Counted from the first letter of the stretch, positions 1-5,945 are shown. The stretch is 9,231 nt of DNA from Oscillospiraceae bacterium (GCA_017440425.1 JAFSHJ010000275.1:1-9231), one strand, 5' to 3'. The notes: generated from the letters alone by a model not told the origin. Program-made: numbers and translations.

Positions 1-183
1 ATCCGCGAGCTGGGTCTCAAAGAGGAGGACTACTCCTGGTATCTGGATCTTCGCCGCTACGGCGGAACCCATCACGCAGGTTTCGGTCTCGGCTTCGAGC
101 GTCTTATAATGTATATCACCGGCATCCCCAACATCCGCGACGTCATCCCCTTCCCCAGAACCACCGGCTCCGCCGAGTTTTGA
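1..183 (+). CDS. asnS: Asparaginyl-tRNA synthetase, C-terminal 60 residues (5' truncated by window)
   Basis: This is the tail of the cytoplasmic enzyme that charges tRNA(Asn) with asparagine. It is read in frame 1 from the first base to a TGA at 181-183. The fragment carries class II synthetase motif 3 (GFGLGFERL, fragment residues 27-35), whose Arg contacts ATP. It ends in RDVIPFPRTTGSAEF, the usual AsnRS C-terminus; this ending and the RRYGGTHHAGFG run separate it from AspRS and LysRS. The N-terminal OB-fold anticodon-binding domain and motifs 1 and 2 lie outside the window. No hairpin plus T-run is visible between the stop and the next gene, so read-through into the downstream aminotransferase is possible. 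The identity is secure; the gene start cannot be seen. Confidence 0.95.
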   Translation: MRELGLKEEDYSWYLDLRRYGGTHHAGFGLGFERLIMYITGIPNIRDVIPFPRTTGSAEF

Positions 184-252
184 TCCCGATCGTTTAAAAT
201 TATAATCATATAAAATGCCCTCGGCTAATATTGTGAAAGGTTGGATAATACT

Positions 253-1527
253 ATGATGTATCAGAATCTGTCCCGCGCACAGCTCCTCGATCTCAAAAAC
301 GAACTCACTGCAGAATATGAAAAATACAAGGCTGCAGGCTTGAAGCTGGATATGTCCAGAGGACGTCCCGGCAAGGCTCAGCTTGATATTGCTCTCGATA
401 TTCTCGATGACAAGTCCTGCGTTTCCCCCTCCGGTTTTGATTGCCGCAACTACGGCATCCTCGATGGTCTGCCCGAGCTCAAAGAAGTTCTTGCTGAGGC
501 TATGAGAGTTCCCGCTGCAAACATCTTCATCGGCGAAAACGCAAGCCTTGCTCTTATGTATGCAAGCATCTCCTTCGCTATGCTCTTTGGCATTGGCGGC
601 AGCAAGCCCTGGGGTAAATATGAGAAGGTCAAGTTTCTCTGCCCCGTTCCCGGTTATGACAGACACTTTGCCATCTGCGAAGAGATGGGTATTGAGATGA
701 TCAACATCTCCACCAACGAAAACGGCCCCGATATGGACACCATTGAAAAGATGGTTGCTGAAGACGAGACCATTAAGGGTATCTGGTGCGTTCCCAAGTA
801 TTCCAACCCCACCGGCATCACCTATTCCGATGAGACCGTTAAGCGTTTTGCTGCTCTCAAACCCGCTGCAAAAGATTTCCGCATCTTCTGGGACAACGCT
901 TACTGCATCCACGAACTCTATCCCGACAACCCCGCTCAGCTCCTCAACCTCTATGATGAGTGCGTGAAGAACGGCACAGAAGATATGCCCTACATCTTCT
1001 TCTCCACCTCCAAGATCACCTTTGCAGGCGGCGGTGTTGCTGCTGTTGCAATGAGCTCTGCAAACCTCGCCGAGTTCAAAAAGCACATGGGCGTACGCAC
1101 CATCGGCGCTGACAAGATGAACCAGCTCCGTCACCTCAACTTCCTCAAGGCTAACGGCGGCTTCGACAGCATCATGCGTAAACACGCTGACCTCCTCCGC
1201 CCCCGTTTCGAGGCTGTTCTCGACATCCTTGATGCAGAGCTTGCCGACACCGGCATTGCAACATGGATCCGTCCCGCAGGCGGCTACTTCATCTCCTTCG
1301 ATACACTTCCCGGCTGCGCAAAGAAAGTTGTTGCTGCTTGCCGCGATCTCGGCGTAGTTCTCACCGGCGCAGGCGCAACCTATCCGTACGGCCGCGATCC
1401 CAAGGACTCCAACATCCGTATCGCTCCCTCCAGCCCCTCCGCTGAAGAGCTTGCTCAGGCAACCAAGGTGCTCTGCCTCTGCACAAAGCTTGCTTCTGTT
1501 GACGCTCTCCTTGAGACTGCTGAATAA
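253..1527 (+). CDS. Aminotransferase class I, MocR-type aspartate aminotransferase family
   Basis: This is a PLP-dependent fold-type I transaminase, probably cytoplasmic. The family includes the Corynebacterium glutamicum-type aspartate aminotransferase, so aspartate/2-oxoglutarate exchange is the best guess, but the substrate is not fixed by sequence. I chose ATG 253 (424 aa). The in-frame TTG at 241 directly abuts AAAGG (236-240) and leaves no spacing, whereas ATG 253 has 12 nt; ATG 256 is a close alternative. From residue 253 the N-terminus has the family hallmark LKLDMSRGRPG (about residues 31-41). Next come the NPTG loop (Asn185), DNAY with the PLP-pyridine Asp (Asp214), the Schiff-base lysine in STSK (Lys254) and the carboxylate-binding Arg in NIRIAPS (Arg389). 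The protein looks full length with no missing active-site residue. It starts 69 nt after asnS and may be co-transcribed with it; a weak TATAAT (201-206) without a good -35 is the only promoter hint. A terminator follows at 1544-1573. Confidence 0.93.
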   Translation: MMYQNLSRAQLLDLKNELTAEYEKYKAAGLKLDMSRGRPGKAQLDIALDILDDKSCVSPSGFDCRNYGILDGLPELKEVLAEAMRVPAANIFIGENASLALMYASISFAMLFGIGGSKPWGKYEKVKFLCPVPGYDRHFAICEEMGIEMINISTNENGPDMDTIEKMVAEDETIKGIWCVPKYSNPTGITYSDETVKRFAALKPAAKDFRIFWDNAYCIHELYPDNPAQLLNLYDECVKNGTEDMPYIFFSTSKITFAGGGVAAVAMSSANLAEFKKHMGVRTIGADKMNQLRHLNFLKANGGFDSIMRKHADLLRPRFEAVLDILDAELADTGIATWIRPAGGYFISFDTLPGCAKKVVAACRDLGVVLTGAGATYPYGRDPKDSNIRIAPSSPSAEELAQATKVLCLCTKLASVDALLETAE

Positions 1528-1543
1528 TTTAAACTTTGCTTTG

Positions 1544-1573
1544 ACAAGCCCGCTTAGGCGGGCTTGTTTTTTT
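1544..1573 (+). terminator. Intrinsic terminator of the MocR-type aminotransferase gene
   Basis: A perfect 10-bp stem (ACAAGCCCGC 1544-1553 with GCGGGCTTGT 1558-1567) closes a TTAG tetraloop and runs into seven T residues (1567-1573). It starts 16 nt after the TAA. The opposite strand lacks a T-run after the stem, so it serves the + strand. The T-run ends one base before the stop codon of the convergent DegT-type gene. Confidence 0.93.
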
Positions 1574-1574
1574 G

Positions 1575-2711
1575 TCAGACCGTTCCCAGCGTATCGTAAC
1601 ACACTCTGCACACCTGCTCTGTTTCCCACTCTGTCATATATGGGTGAAACGGCAGCGACAACACCCTGTCGCACAGATTTTGTGTTTTTTCGGTTATATC
1701 TGCCGGAGTTTGCAGGTGGAGACAGGCTTTTTGACTGCTGAGCGGCTTTGGATAATACACGTTTGAAGGTATTCCTGCATTTTTCAATTCTCTCTGCAGT
1801 TCTTCCCGCTGTGTTTTGTTCTGTAATTTAACGGTATACTGTGCCCACGCAGAATAAAACAGCGTTGGAATTTTGGGAGTTTCCAACTTTGCGGCACCCA
1901 GCTTTACGCTATATATCTCCGCAATTTTCTGTGCTGCATCCAGCTCGTACCGTTTATATGCCGCCAGTTTTGCCAACAGCACCGCCGCCTGCAGCGTATC
2001 CAGCCTTGAATTGCATCCTACCCTCACGTTATCGTATTTATCGCTGCCTTTTCCGTGCTCACGCAGAGAACGCACCTGTTCCGCCAGACCGTCATCATCT
2101 GTGAACACGGCACCCCCGTCGCCATAGCACCCCAAGGGTTTAGACGGAAAAAATGAAGTTGCTGCTGCGGCCCCGAAGCTTCCTGCTTTTTGCTCCCCGA
2201 TCTTTCCGCCGAAGCTCTGTGCTCCGTCTTCAAAAAGCAGCACGTTATATTTTTTTGCTATCCGCTCCAGCTCGGGATAGTTTGCGGGGAGTCCGAACAT
2301 ATCTGCCGCAAGCACCGCTTTTATCCTGACACTGCCCTCTTTTTCCGCCCTGCACAGCTCCCGCTCCACACCTTTTGCCGATATGTTATATCCGTTCTCC
2401 TCCGGCTCTGTGAAGATAGGAACTGCTCCCGTCTGCATGACCGCCTCGGCTGTTGCAAAAAATGTGAAATCCGGCACTATCACTCCGTCGCCCTCTCCTA
2501 TATCTGCGGCTTGCAGCGCAAGTCTCAACGCATCGGTGCCGCTTGAGCAGGTTATGCAATGCTTCGCACCCACGTAATCCGCAAGTTTCTCCTCCAGCTC
2601 CGCAACCTCTCTCCCCTGAATAAACCTGCTTTCCTCCAATATTCGCTCGGTGCGCTTGCTTATCTCCTCACGCAATGCATTATACTGTCTTTTCAGGTCC
2701 CTGAATTCCAT
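1575..2711 (-). CDS. DegT/DnrJ/EryC1/StrS-family sugar aminotransferase, WbpE-like
   Basis: This family transfers an amino group from glutamate to a keto group on a nucleotide-linked sugar, making amino sugars for O-antigen, capsule, glycoprotein or antibiotic sugars. The 378-aa protein is full length. It has the N-terminal FRDLKRQY motif (residues 3-10), the phosphate-binding SSGTD (57-61), EDGAQSFGG with PLP-contacting Asp162 and Gln165 (161-169), and TSFFPSKPLGCYGDGGA with the Schiff-base Lys191. NSRLDTLQAA (234-243) and LPFHPYM (353-359) follow. The overall pattern is close to Pseudomonas WbpE, the UDP-3-keto-GlcNAcA aminotransferase, but the sugar substrate is inferred only. The ATG is supported by GGAGG at 2719-2723, 7 nt away. 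It is monocistronic as seen, with its own promoter. No dehydrogenase, acetyltransferase or glycosyltransferase partner is in the window, so it is an orphan here. Confidence 0.93.
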   Translation of the reverse strand: MEFRDLKRQYNALREEISKRTERILEESRFIQGREVAELEEKLADYVGAKHCITCSSGTDALRLALQAADIGEGDGVIVPDFTFFATAEAVMQTGAVPIFTEPEENGYNISAKGVERELCRAEKEGSVRIKAVLAADMFGLPANYPELERIAKKYNVLLFEDGAQSFGGKIGEQKAGSFGAAAATSFFPSKPLGCYGDGGAVFTDDDGLAEQVRSLREHGKGSDKYDNVRVGCNSRLDTLQAAVLLAKLAAYKRYELDAAQKIAEIYSVKLGAAKLETPKIPTLFYSAWAQYTVKLQNKTQREELQRELKNAGIPSNVYYPKPLSSQKACLHLQTPADITEKTQNLCDRVLSLPFHPYMTEWETEQVCRVCYDTLGTV

Positions 2712-2789
2712 CTCTCTTCCTCCTTCCTTTTTATATTATGAGTTTTCCTGCCGCTTTCGTTACCGTTATTGCTTTTATTTCAAAAAAAA

Positions 2790-2819
2790 ATTATAATTAT
2801 AGATATAATTTTTCTGCAA
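2790..2819 (-). promoter_or_regulatory. Sigma-A-type promoter for the DegT-family gene
   Basis: Read on the minus strand, TTGCAG (2814-2819) lies 18 bp upstream of a perfect TATAAT (2790-2795). A second TATAAT (2796-2801) abuts it, giving a tandem -10. This predicts a 5' leader of roughly 70 nt before the GGAGG site and the ATG at 2711. The segment is strongly AT-rich, so part of the match could be compositional. Confidence 0.55.
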
Positions 2820-2835
2820 AAACGGCAGCTGCAGC

Positions 2836-2924
2836 AAAAAAACAGCGCAGCGCCCGACCGCCTGCCGCGCAGGCGCAAGGCGGCTTCGCCGCCGCCCGAA
2901 TCCGCAGGATTCGGGGTCGGGCGC
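2836..2924 (-). terminator. Possible sigG terminator formed by element A plus a T-run
   Basis: On the minus strand, element A is followed after 7 nt by seven T residues (2836-2842), the only plausible termination signal after sigG. It is atypical: the outer stem encloses a branched loop of about 55 nt, and the T-run is not flush with the stem. Stabilisation of the mRNA 3' end is an equal possibility. Confidence 0.3.
2850..2924. repeat. Branched (cloverleaf-shaped) palindromic element A
   Basis: A 75-bp GC-rich island sits in an AT-rich spacer. Outer arms GCGCCCGACC (2850-2859) and GGTCGGGCGC (2915-2924) pair perfectly over 10 bp. Between them are three consecutive perfect hairpins: a 6-bp stem with CGC loop (2860-2874), a 6-bp stem with TTC loop (2879-2893) and an 8-bp stem with GCA loop (2896-2914). 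Almost every base is paired, so the structure is under selection or arose as a palindromic repeat. It begins 10 nt beyond the sigG stop codon. No transposase or tRNA features are present. The likely nature is a REP/MITE-like interspersed element, possibly recruited as an mRNA 3' end; copy number cannot be seen from here. Confidence 0.75.
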
Positions 2925-2934
2925 ATCCGACGCA

Positions 2935-3705
2935 TCATATCTGCCGTTTTATCCTCTCCAGCGCACTTTTCTCCAGACGGGACACCTGCGCCTGGGATAT
3001 TCCAACCTCTTTGGCCACCTCCATTTGAGTTTTACCGTTGAAAAAGCGAAGTGACAGTATCCGTTTTTCCCGTTCTTCCAGCCGCTCCACCGCCTCTTTG
3101 ATGGATATTTCTTCGATCCAATCGGAGTCGCTGCTTTTGTCGCCGATCTGATCCATTACATATATGGTATCCCCCGAATCCGAATAGACCGGATCATACA
3201 GTGACATTGGTTCAACTATAGCTTCCATGGCGGTAACCACCTGCGCCTTTTCCATTCCCATCTCCTTTGCAATTTGCTCGATGGTGGGCTCCCGGAGATC
3301 CCGGTTTATCAAAGCCTCTTTGGTCTGCATTGCGCGGTATGCTGTATCACGCATGGAACGCGATACTCGTATACTGTTATTATCCCGCAGATATCGCCGT
3401 ATCTCTCCGATTATCATCGGCACGGCATAGGTGGAAAACCTCACGTTTTGGCTGATATCGAAATTATCTATAGCTTTCATAAGTCCGATGCACCCCACCT
3501 GAAACAGATCGTCCGGGTTTTCGCCCCGGTTGGAGAATTTCTGCACCACGCTCAACACCAGCCGCAAATTCCCCTCGATAAGCTCGTTTCTGGCAGATTT
3601 GCTTCCCTCGCGCACCCGTTTAAGCAGACGGTTCTTGTCGCTCTCTTTCAGCACGGGCAGTTTTGAGGTGTTTACTCCGCAGATCTCGACCTTTCCCACA
3701 TACAC
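2935..3705 (-). CDS. sigG: RNA polymerase sporulation sigma factor G
   Basis: Sigma-G directs late forespore gene expression, including spore DNA-protection and germination genes, during endospore formation. The N-terminal signature KVEICGVNTSKLPVL (residues 5-19 from the start chosen here) is diagnostic for SigG and absent from SigF, SigE and SigB. Region 2 follows (NLRLVLSVVQ to EIRRYLRDNN, including DDLFQVGCIGL and RFSTYAVPMIIGEI), then region 3 with EPTIEQIAKEMG, then region 4 ending in the helix-turn-helix KTQMEVAKEVGISQAQVSRL. I chose GTG at 3703-3705 (256 aa). It lies 9 nt after AGGGAG and matches the length of Bacillus SigG before KVEIC, whereas TTG at 3712-3714 abuts the ribosome site. 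sigG is often found next to spoIIGA and sigE; here it stands alone, divergent from a flavin reductase gene. No clean forespore promoter was found; the best partial sigma-F-like match is at 3794-3822. Confidence 0.97.
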   Translation of the reverse strand: MYVGKVEICGVNTSKLPVLKESDKNRLLKRVREGSKSARNELIEGNLRLVLSVVQKFSNRGENPDDLFQVGCIGLMKAIDNFDISQNVRFSTYAVPMIIGEIRRYLRDNNSIRVSRSMRDTAYRAMQTKEALINRDLREPTIEQIAKEMGMEKAQVVTAMEAIVEPMSLYDPVYSDSGDTIYVMDQIGDKSSDSDWIEEISIKEAVERLEEREKRILSLRFFNGKTQMEVAKEVGISQAQVSRLEKSALERIKRQI

Positions 3706-3714
3706 ATATCCCAA

Positions 3715-3720
3715 CTCCCT
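3715..3720 (-). promoter_or_regulatory. Ribosome binding site that decides the sigG start
   Basis: AGGGAG on the minus strand is flush against an in-frame TTG (3712-3714) but 9 nt from the in-frame GTG (3703-3705). Normal Shine-Dalgarno spacing therefore selects the GTG. A small perfect hairpin (GGCAA/TTGCC with a 5-nt loop, 3733-3747) lies 12 nt upstream in the same leader and might affect translation. Confidence 0.6.
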
Positions 3721-3859
3721 TTTTATCTCGTCGGCAACCTGTTTGCCTTATAAAAAAGTATTGTCTGTGCCGTGTTGCAAAATTCACTGCCCTAATATTT
3801 TCCATTTTGCATTTAAATATAATTACATATAAACCAACACATATATCGGAGGTATTACC

Positions 3860-4363
3860 ATGTTTAAAAAGATCGAACATTCCAACTGGGAAGGCAACGC
3901 ATTCACCGCCATCGGAGACGAATGGCTGCTTATTACAGCAAAAGACGGCGATAAAGTTAACGCCATGACCGCAAGCTGGGGCGGTCTTGGTGTGATGTGG
4001 GGCAAGCCCGCCGCATATATCTTTATCCGTCCGCAGCGCCACACCTATCAGCTTATGGAAAACACCGACCGCTTTACCCTCTGCATCCCCGGTGAAGAAT
4101 ACAGAAAAGCTCTCGGCTATTGCGGAAGTCACTCCGGCAGAGACGAAGACAAGCTGGCCGCCTGCGGACTCTCCTCCGTTGAGATAGACGGCATTCCCGC
4201 AATTGAACAGTCCCACACCGTGCTGATGTGCAAAAAGCTCTACGCACAGTTTTTGCAGGAGGATTGTTTCATCGAGACCTCTCCCATTCCCCGTTACTAT
4301 CCCGAAAAGGATTACCACTGCATGTATATCGCAGAAATCACCGATATTTATGTTAAAGAATAA
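3860..4363 (+). CDS. Flavin reductase-like (FMN-binding split barrel) protein
   Basis: This is a small 167-aa cytoplasmic flavoprotein of the flavin reductase-like family, whose members bind FMN in a split-barrel dimer and act as NAD(P)H:flavin reductases or flavoredoxin-like electron carriers. The sequence shows NAMTASWGGLG (residues 34-44), the typical phosphate/FMN-binding stretch, then WGKPAAYIFIRPQRHTY (47-63), the CGSHSGRDEDK segment (88-98) and the C-terminal strand DYHCMYIAEI (151-160). There is no signal peptide or membrane segment. The start is set by GGAGG (3848-3852), 7 nt upstream of the ATG. It is divergent from sigG across about 154 bp, and a TATAAT at 3818-3823 could be its -10, although no good -35 stands 17 bp upstream. 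It appears monocistronic. The electron donor and physiological acceptor cannot be deduced; oxygen protection or thiol/disulfide chemistry would be guesses. Confidence 0.9.
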   Translation: MFKKIEHSNWEGNAFTAIGDEWLLITAKDGDKVNAMTASWGGLGVMWGKPAAYIFIRPQRHTYQLMENTDRFTLCIPGEEYRKALGYCGSHSGRDEDKLAACGLSSVEIDGIPAIEQSHTVLMCKKLYAQFLQEDCFIETSPIPRYYPEKDYHCMYIAEITDIYVKE

Positions 4364-4400
4364 TTTCGCGGCTTCACAGCTTTAAATTGTGATAAAACTC

Positions 4401-4429
4401 TTGAAAAAAGCTGTTTCATATGATAAAAT
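4401..4429 (+). promoter_or_regulatory. Sigma-A-type promoter for the PatA-like aminotransferase gene
   Basis: TTGAAA (4401-4406) is separated by exactly 17 bp from TAAAAT (4424-4429), giving a leader of roughly 125 nt before the ATG at 4561. Dyads surround the -35: TCACA (4374-4378)/TGTGA (4388-4392) upstream, and ACAGCTTT (4376-4383)/AAAGCTGT (4407-4414), whose right arm lies in the promoter spacer. These could be operator half-sites or chance in AT-rich DNA. Confidence 0.55.
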
Positions 4430-4481
4430 AGCTTAAAACCTACTTCACTTTTGCAGAATTTAGCTGTATGTTAATTTTAAA

Positions 4482-4527
4482 GGGGGCCTAATCGCCATGC
4501 GAAGTGCCGCATTCCCCGGAGAGGGGA
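4482..4527 (+). other. GC-rich foldable leader segment upstream of the PatA-like gene
   Basis: This is a short GC-rich island in an AT-rich 5' leader. A hairpin ATGCG/CGCAT with a 6-nt loop (4497-4512) is followed by CCCC (4514-4517). The CCCC can pair either with the G-run at 4482-4486, which encloses the hairpin, or with GGGG at 4523-4526 as a separate TCCCC/GGGGA hairpin. The two pairings exclude each other. A 15-codon ORF (ATG 4497 to TAA 4542-4544) starts 10 nt after AAAGGGGG. I recognise no known riboswitch class. It could be a regulatory leader or the remnant of an interspersed repeat. Confidence 0.35.
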
Positions 4528-4560
4528 GGATCGACAATTCATAATTAAAGGAGATAACAT

Positions 4561-5745
4561 ATGTCATATACACCGCGAATAAACGAAACCGTACTTAACA
4601 TTAAACCTTCCGGAATCCGAAAATATTTCGATCTTTTGGATGACAGCTGTATCAGCCTCGGCGTTGGCGAACCGGATTTTCCCACTCCGGACAGCATCCG
4701 TCACGCTGCCGCCGAAACAATCTATCACAACAGGATACCCTATACCGCCAATGCAGGTATGCCCAAGCTGCGCCAGCTCATCCTCGATTACATCTCCGAG
4801 CGTTTCGGTATGGAAGGTTATGAAATACAGAACACTCTTGTAACCATCGGTGCGGGACACGCCGCTGACCTTGCTTTCCGTGTTGCCATCAATCCCGGCG
4901 ACGAGGTCATCTACACCACTCCCACCTATGTAACCTACGAACCCGGCATCCGCCTTTGCGGAGGAATCCCCGTTGCTGTGGAGACCGATGCCGCTCACCA
5001 CTTCAAGCTCACTCCCGAAGCCTTGCGTGCGGCAATAACCCCCAGAACCAAGGTTCTTCTCCTCGCCTATCCCACTAACCCCACCGGCGGAATTATGGAG
5101 CGTGAAGACCTCGAAGCCATTGCCGAAGTTATCCGTGAGACTGACATCACCGTTATTTCGGATGAAATCTACGCTGAACTTACCTACAACGGCAAACGCC
5201 ATGTATCCATCTCATCTCTTCCCGGTATGCAGGAGCGCACCATTGTGCTCAACGGCTTCTCCAAATCCTTTTCCATGACCGGATGGCGTCTCGGCTTTGC
5301 CGTCGGCCCTGTGGAATACATCTCCATGATGACCAAGATCCACCAGCTCACCGTGCTCTGCGCACCTACCACCGCACAGATCGCAGGCTGCTACGCTCTT
5401 GAGCAGGGCTTTGAGACCGGTTGGGCAGATGTGAACGCAATGATCGCTGAATACGATGCCCGCCGCAGATATCTTGTGGATGCCTTCAACTCGCTCGGTC
5501 TCACCTGTGCAAACCCCGAGGGCGCTTTCTATGTCTTCCCCTCCATTGAATCCACGGGACTTTCCTGCACGCAGTTCTGCGAACAGCTGCTTGAACGCAA
5601 AAAGGTGCTTGTCATCCCCGGTGATGCCTTCGGTGATTCCGGCAAGATGCACGTCCGCGCCTGCTACGCCACCTCTATGGACGACCTAAAAGAGGCGGTC
5701 AGCCGCATCTCGGACTTCCTTGACGAGCTGAAGCAAGGCAAATAA
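4561..5745 (+). CDS. Class I PLP-dependent aminotransferase, PatA/aspartate aminotransferase-like
   Basis: This is a cytoplasmic fold-type I transaminase of 394 aa, the usual length for the Bacillus PatA (N-acetyl-LL-diaminopimelate aminotransferase) and AspC-Ib group. Visible landmarks are ISLGVGEPDFPTP (31-43), the substrate-binding loop YTANAGMPKLR (61-71), the NPTG motif with Asn173, SDEIYAELTY with Asp201 and Tyr204, GFSKSFSMTGWRLGF with the Schiff-base Lys235 and phosphate-contacting Arg243, and HVRACYA with the carboxylate-binding Arg366. The spacing and the wording around the lysine closely follow PatA, so a role in lysine/diaminopimelate synthesis or general aspartate transamination is most likely. 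No dap genes are nearby to decide between them. The ATG is supported by AAAGGAG ending at 4553, 7 nt away. It is monocistronic, with its own promoter and a strong terminator. Confidence 0.94.
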   Translation: MSYTPRINETVLNIKPSGIRKYFDLLDDSCISLGVGEPDFPTPDSIRHAAAETIYHNRIPYTANAGMPKLRQLILDYISERFGMEGYEIQNTLVTIGAGHAADLAFRVAINPGDEVIYTTPTYVTYEPGIRLCGGIPVAVETDAAHHFKLTPEALRAAITPRTKVLLLAYPTNPTGGIMEREDLEAIAEVIRETDITVISDEIYAELTYNGKRHVSISSLPGMQERTIVLNGFSKSFSMTGWRLGFAVGPVEYISMMTKIHQLTVLCAPTTAQIAGCYALEQGFETGWADVNAMIAEYDARRRYLVDAFNSLGLTCANPEGAFYVFPSIESTGLSCTQFCEQLLERKKVLVIPGDAFGDSGKMHVRACYATSMDDLKEAVSRISDFLDELKQGK

Positions 5746-5761
5746 TTTGACACAAATAATT

Positions 5762-5803
5762 AAGGACGCATATCAAACCTGATGTGCGTCCTTTTTGTTT
5801 TGT
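5762..5803 (+). terminator. Intrinsic terminator of the PatA-like aminotransferase gene
   Basis: AAGGACGCA (5762-5770) pairs with TGCGTCCTT (5785-5793). In RNA the stem continues through a U-G wobble and AUC/GAU to a 6-nt AAACCU loop, 13 bp in all. A T-run interrupted by one G (TTTTTGTTTT, 5792-5801) follows. It starts 16 nt after the TAA. Confidence 0.92.
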
Positions 5804-5847
5804 CATCAATGCTGCTGTCTTTTATGAAAAAGTCTTCACTTTAAAAC

Positions 5848-5928
5848 ACCCGCCCTCTCCCCGCATTGTAATGCGGGGCGCCTCCTTTCAGGCGGTGGGT
5901 CAGCCGCAGGCTGACTGAGAGGGCGGGT
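5848..5928. repeat. Branched (cloverleaf-shaped) palindromic element B
   Basis: An 81-bp GC-rich island lies between the PatA-like terminator and the end of the convergent kinase gene. Outer arms ACCCGCCCTCTC (5848-5859) and GAGAGGGCGGGT (5917-5928) pair perfectly over 12 bp. Inside are three hairpins in a row: CCCGCAT/ATGCGGG with TGTA loop (5860-5877), CGCCT/AGGCG with 6-nt loop (5879-5894) and GTCAGCC/GGCTGAC with GCA loop (5899-5915). The plan is the same as element A: an outer stem plus three arms, with the GCA-loop arm nearest the minus-strand gene. It starts 17 nt beyond the kinase stop. On the minus strand it is followed by G and TTTT (5843-5846), a weak T-run, so a terminator-like or 3'-end-stabilising role for the operon is possible. 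It has no ORF of note and no transposase. Confidence 0.78.
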
Positions 5929-5945
5929 ATTTAGTTTGTACGGTG

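Noticed and set aside
178..206. Promoter for the first aminotransferase gene (TATAAT at 201-206)
   Set aside because: At 17-bp spacing the -35 would be TTTTGA, which is weak, and the region is AT-rich enough for a chance -10. It is not listed as a feature.
2850..2924. Possible tRNA, because of the four-way cloverleaf shape and length of about 75 bp
   Set aside because: The arms have triloops, there is no 7-nt anticodon loop, no T-loop consensus and no acceptor/CCA layout. The second element has the same shape at a different length.
2738..3041. Short + strand open frames of 90-96 codons across the sigG-DegT spacer
   Set aside because: They run through the palindromic element and the 3' end of sigG, and their repetitive Ala/Arg translation comes from the repeat.
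3620..4318. A 232-codon minus-strand open frame overlapping the flavin reductase gene and the 5' end of sigG
   Set aside because: It is antisense to the flavin reductase coding sequence, collides with sigG in another frame, and shows no recognisable family.
5824..5844. Six-codon ORF after the PatA-like terminator
   Set aside because: Too short, no ribosome site, and located after a strong terminator.
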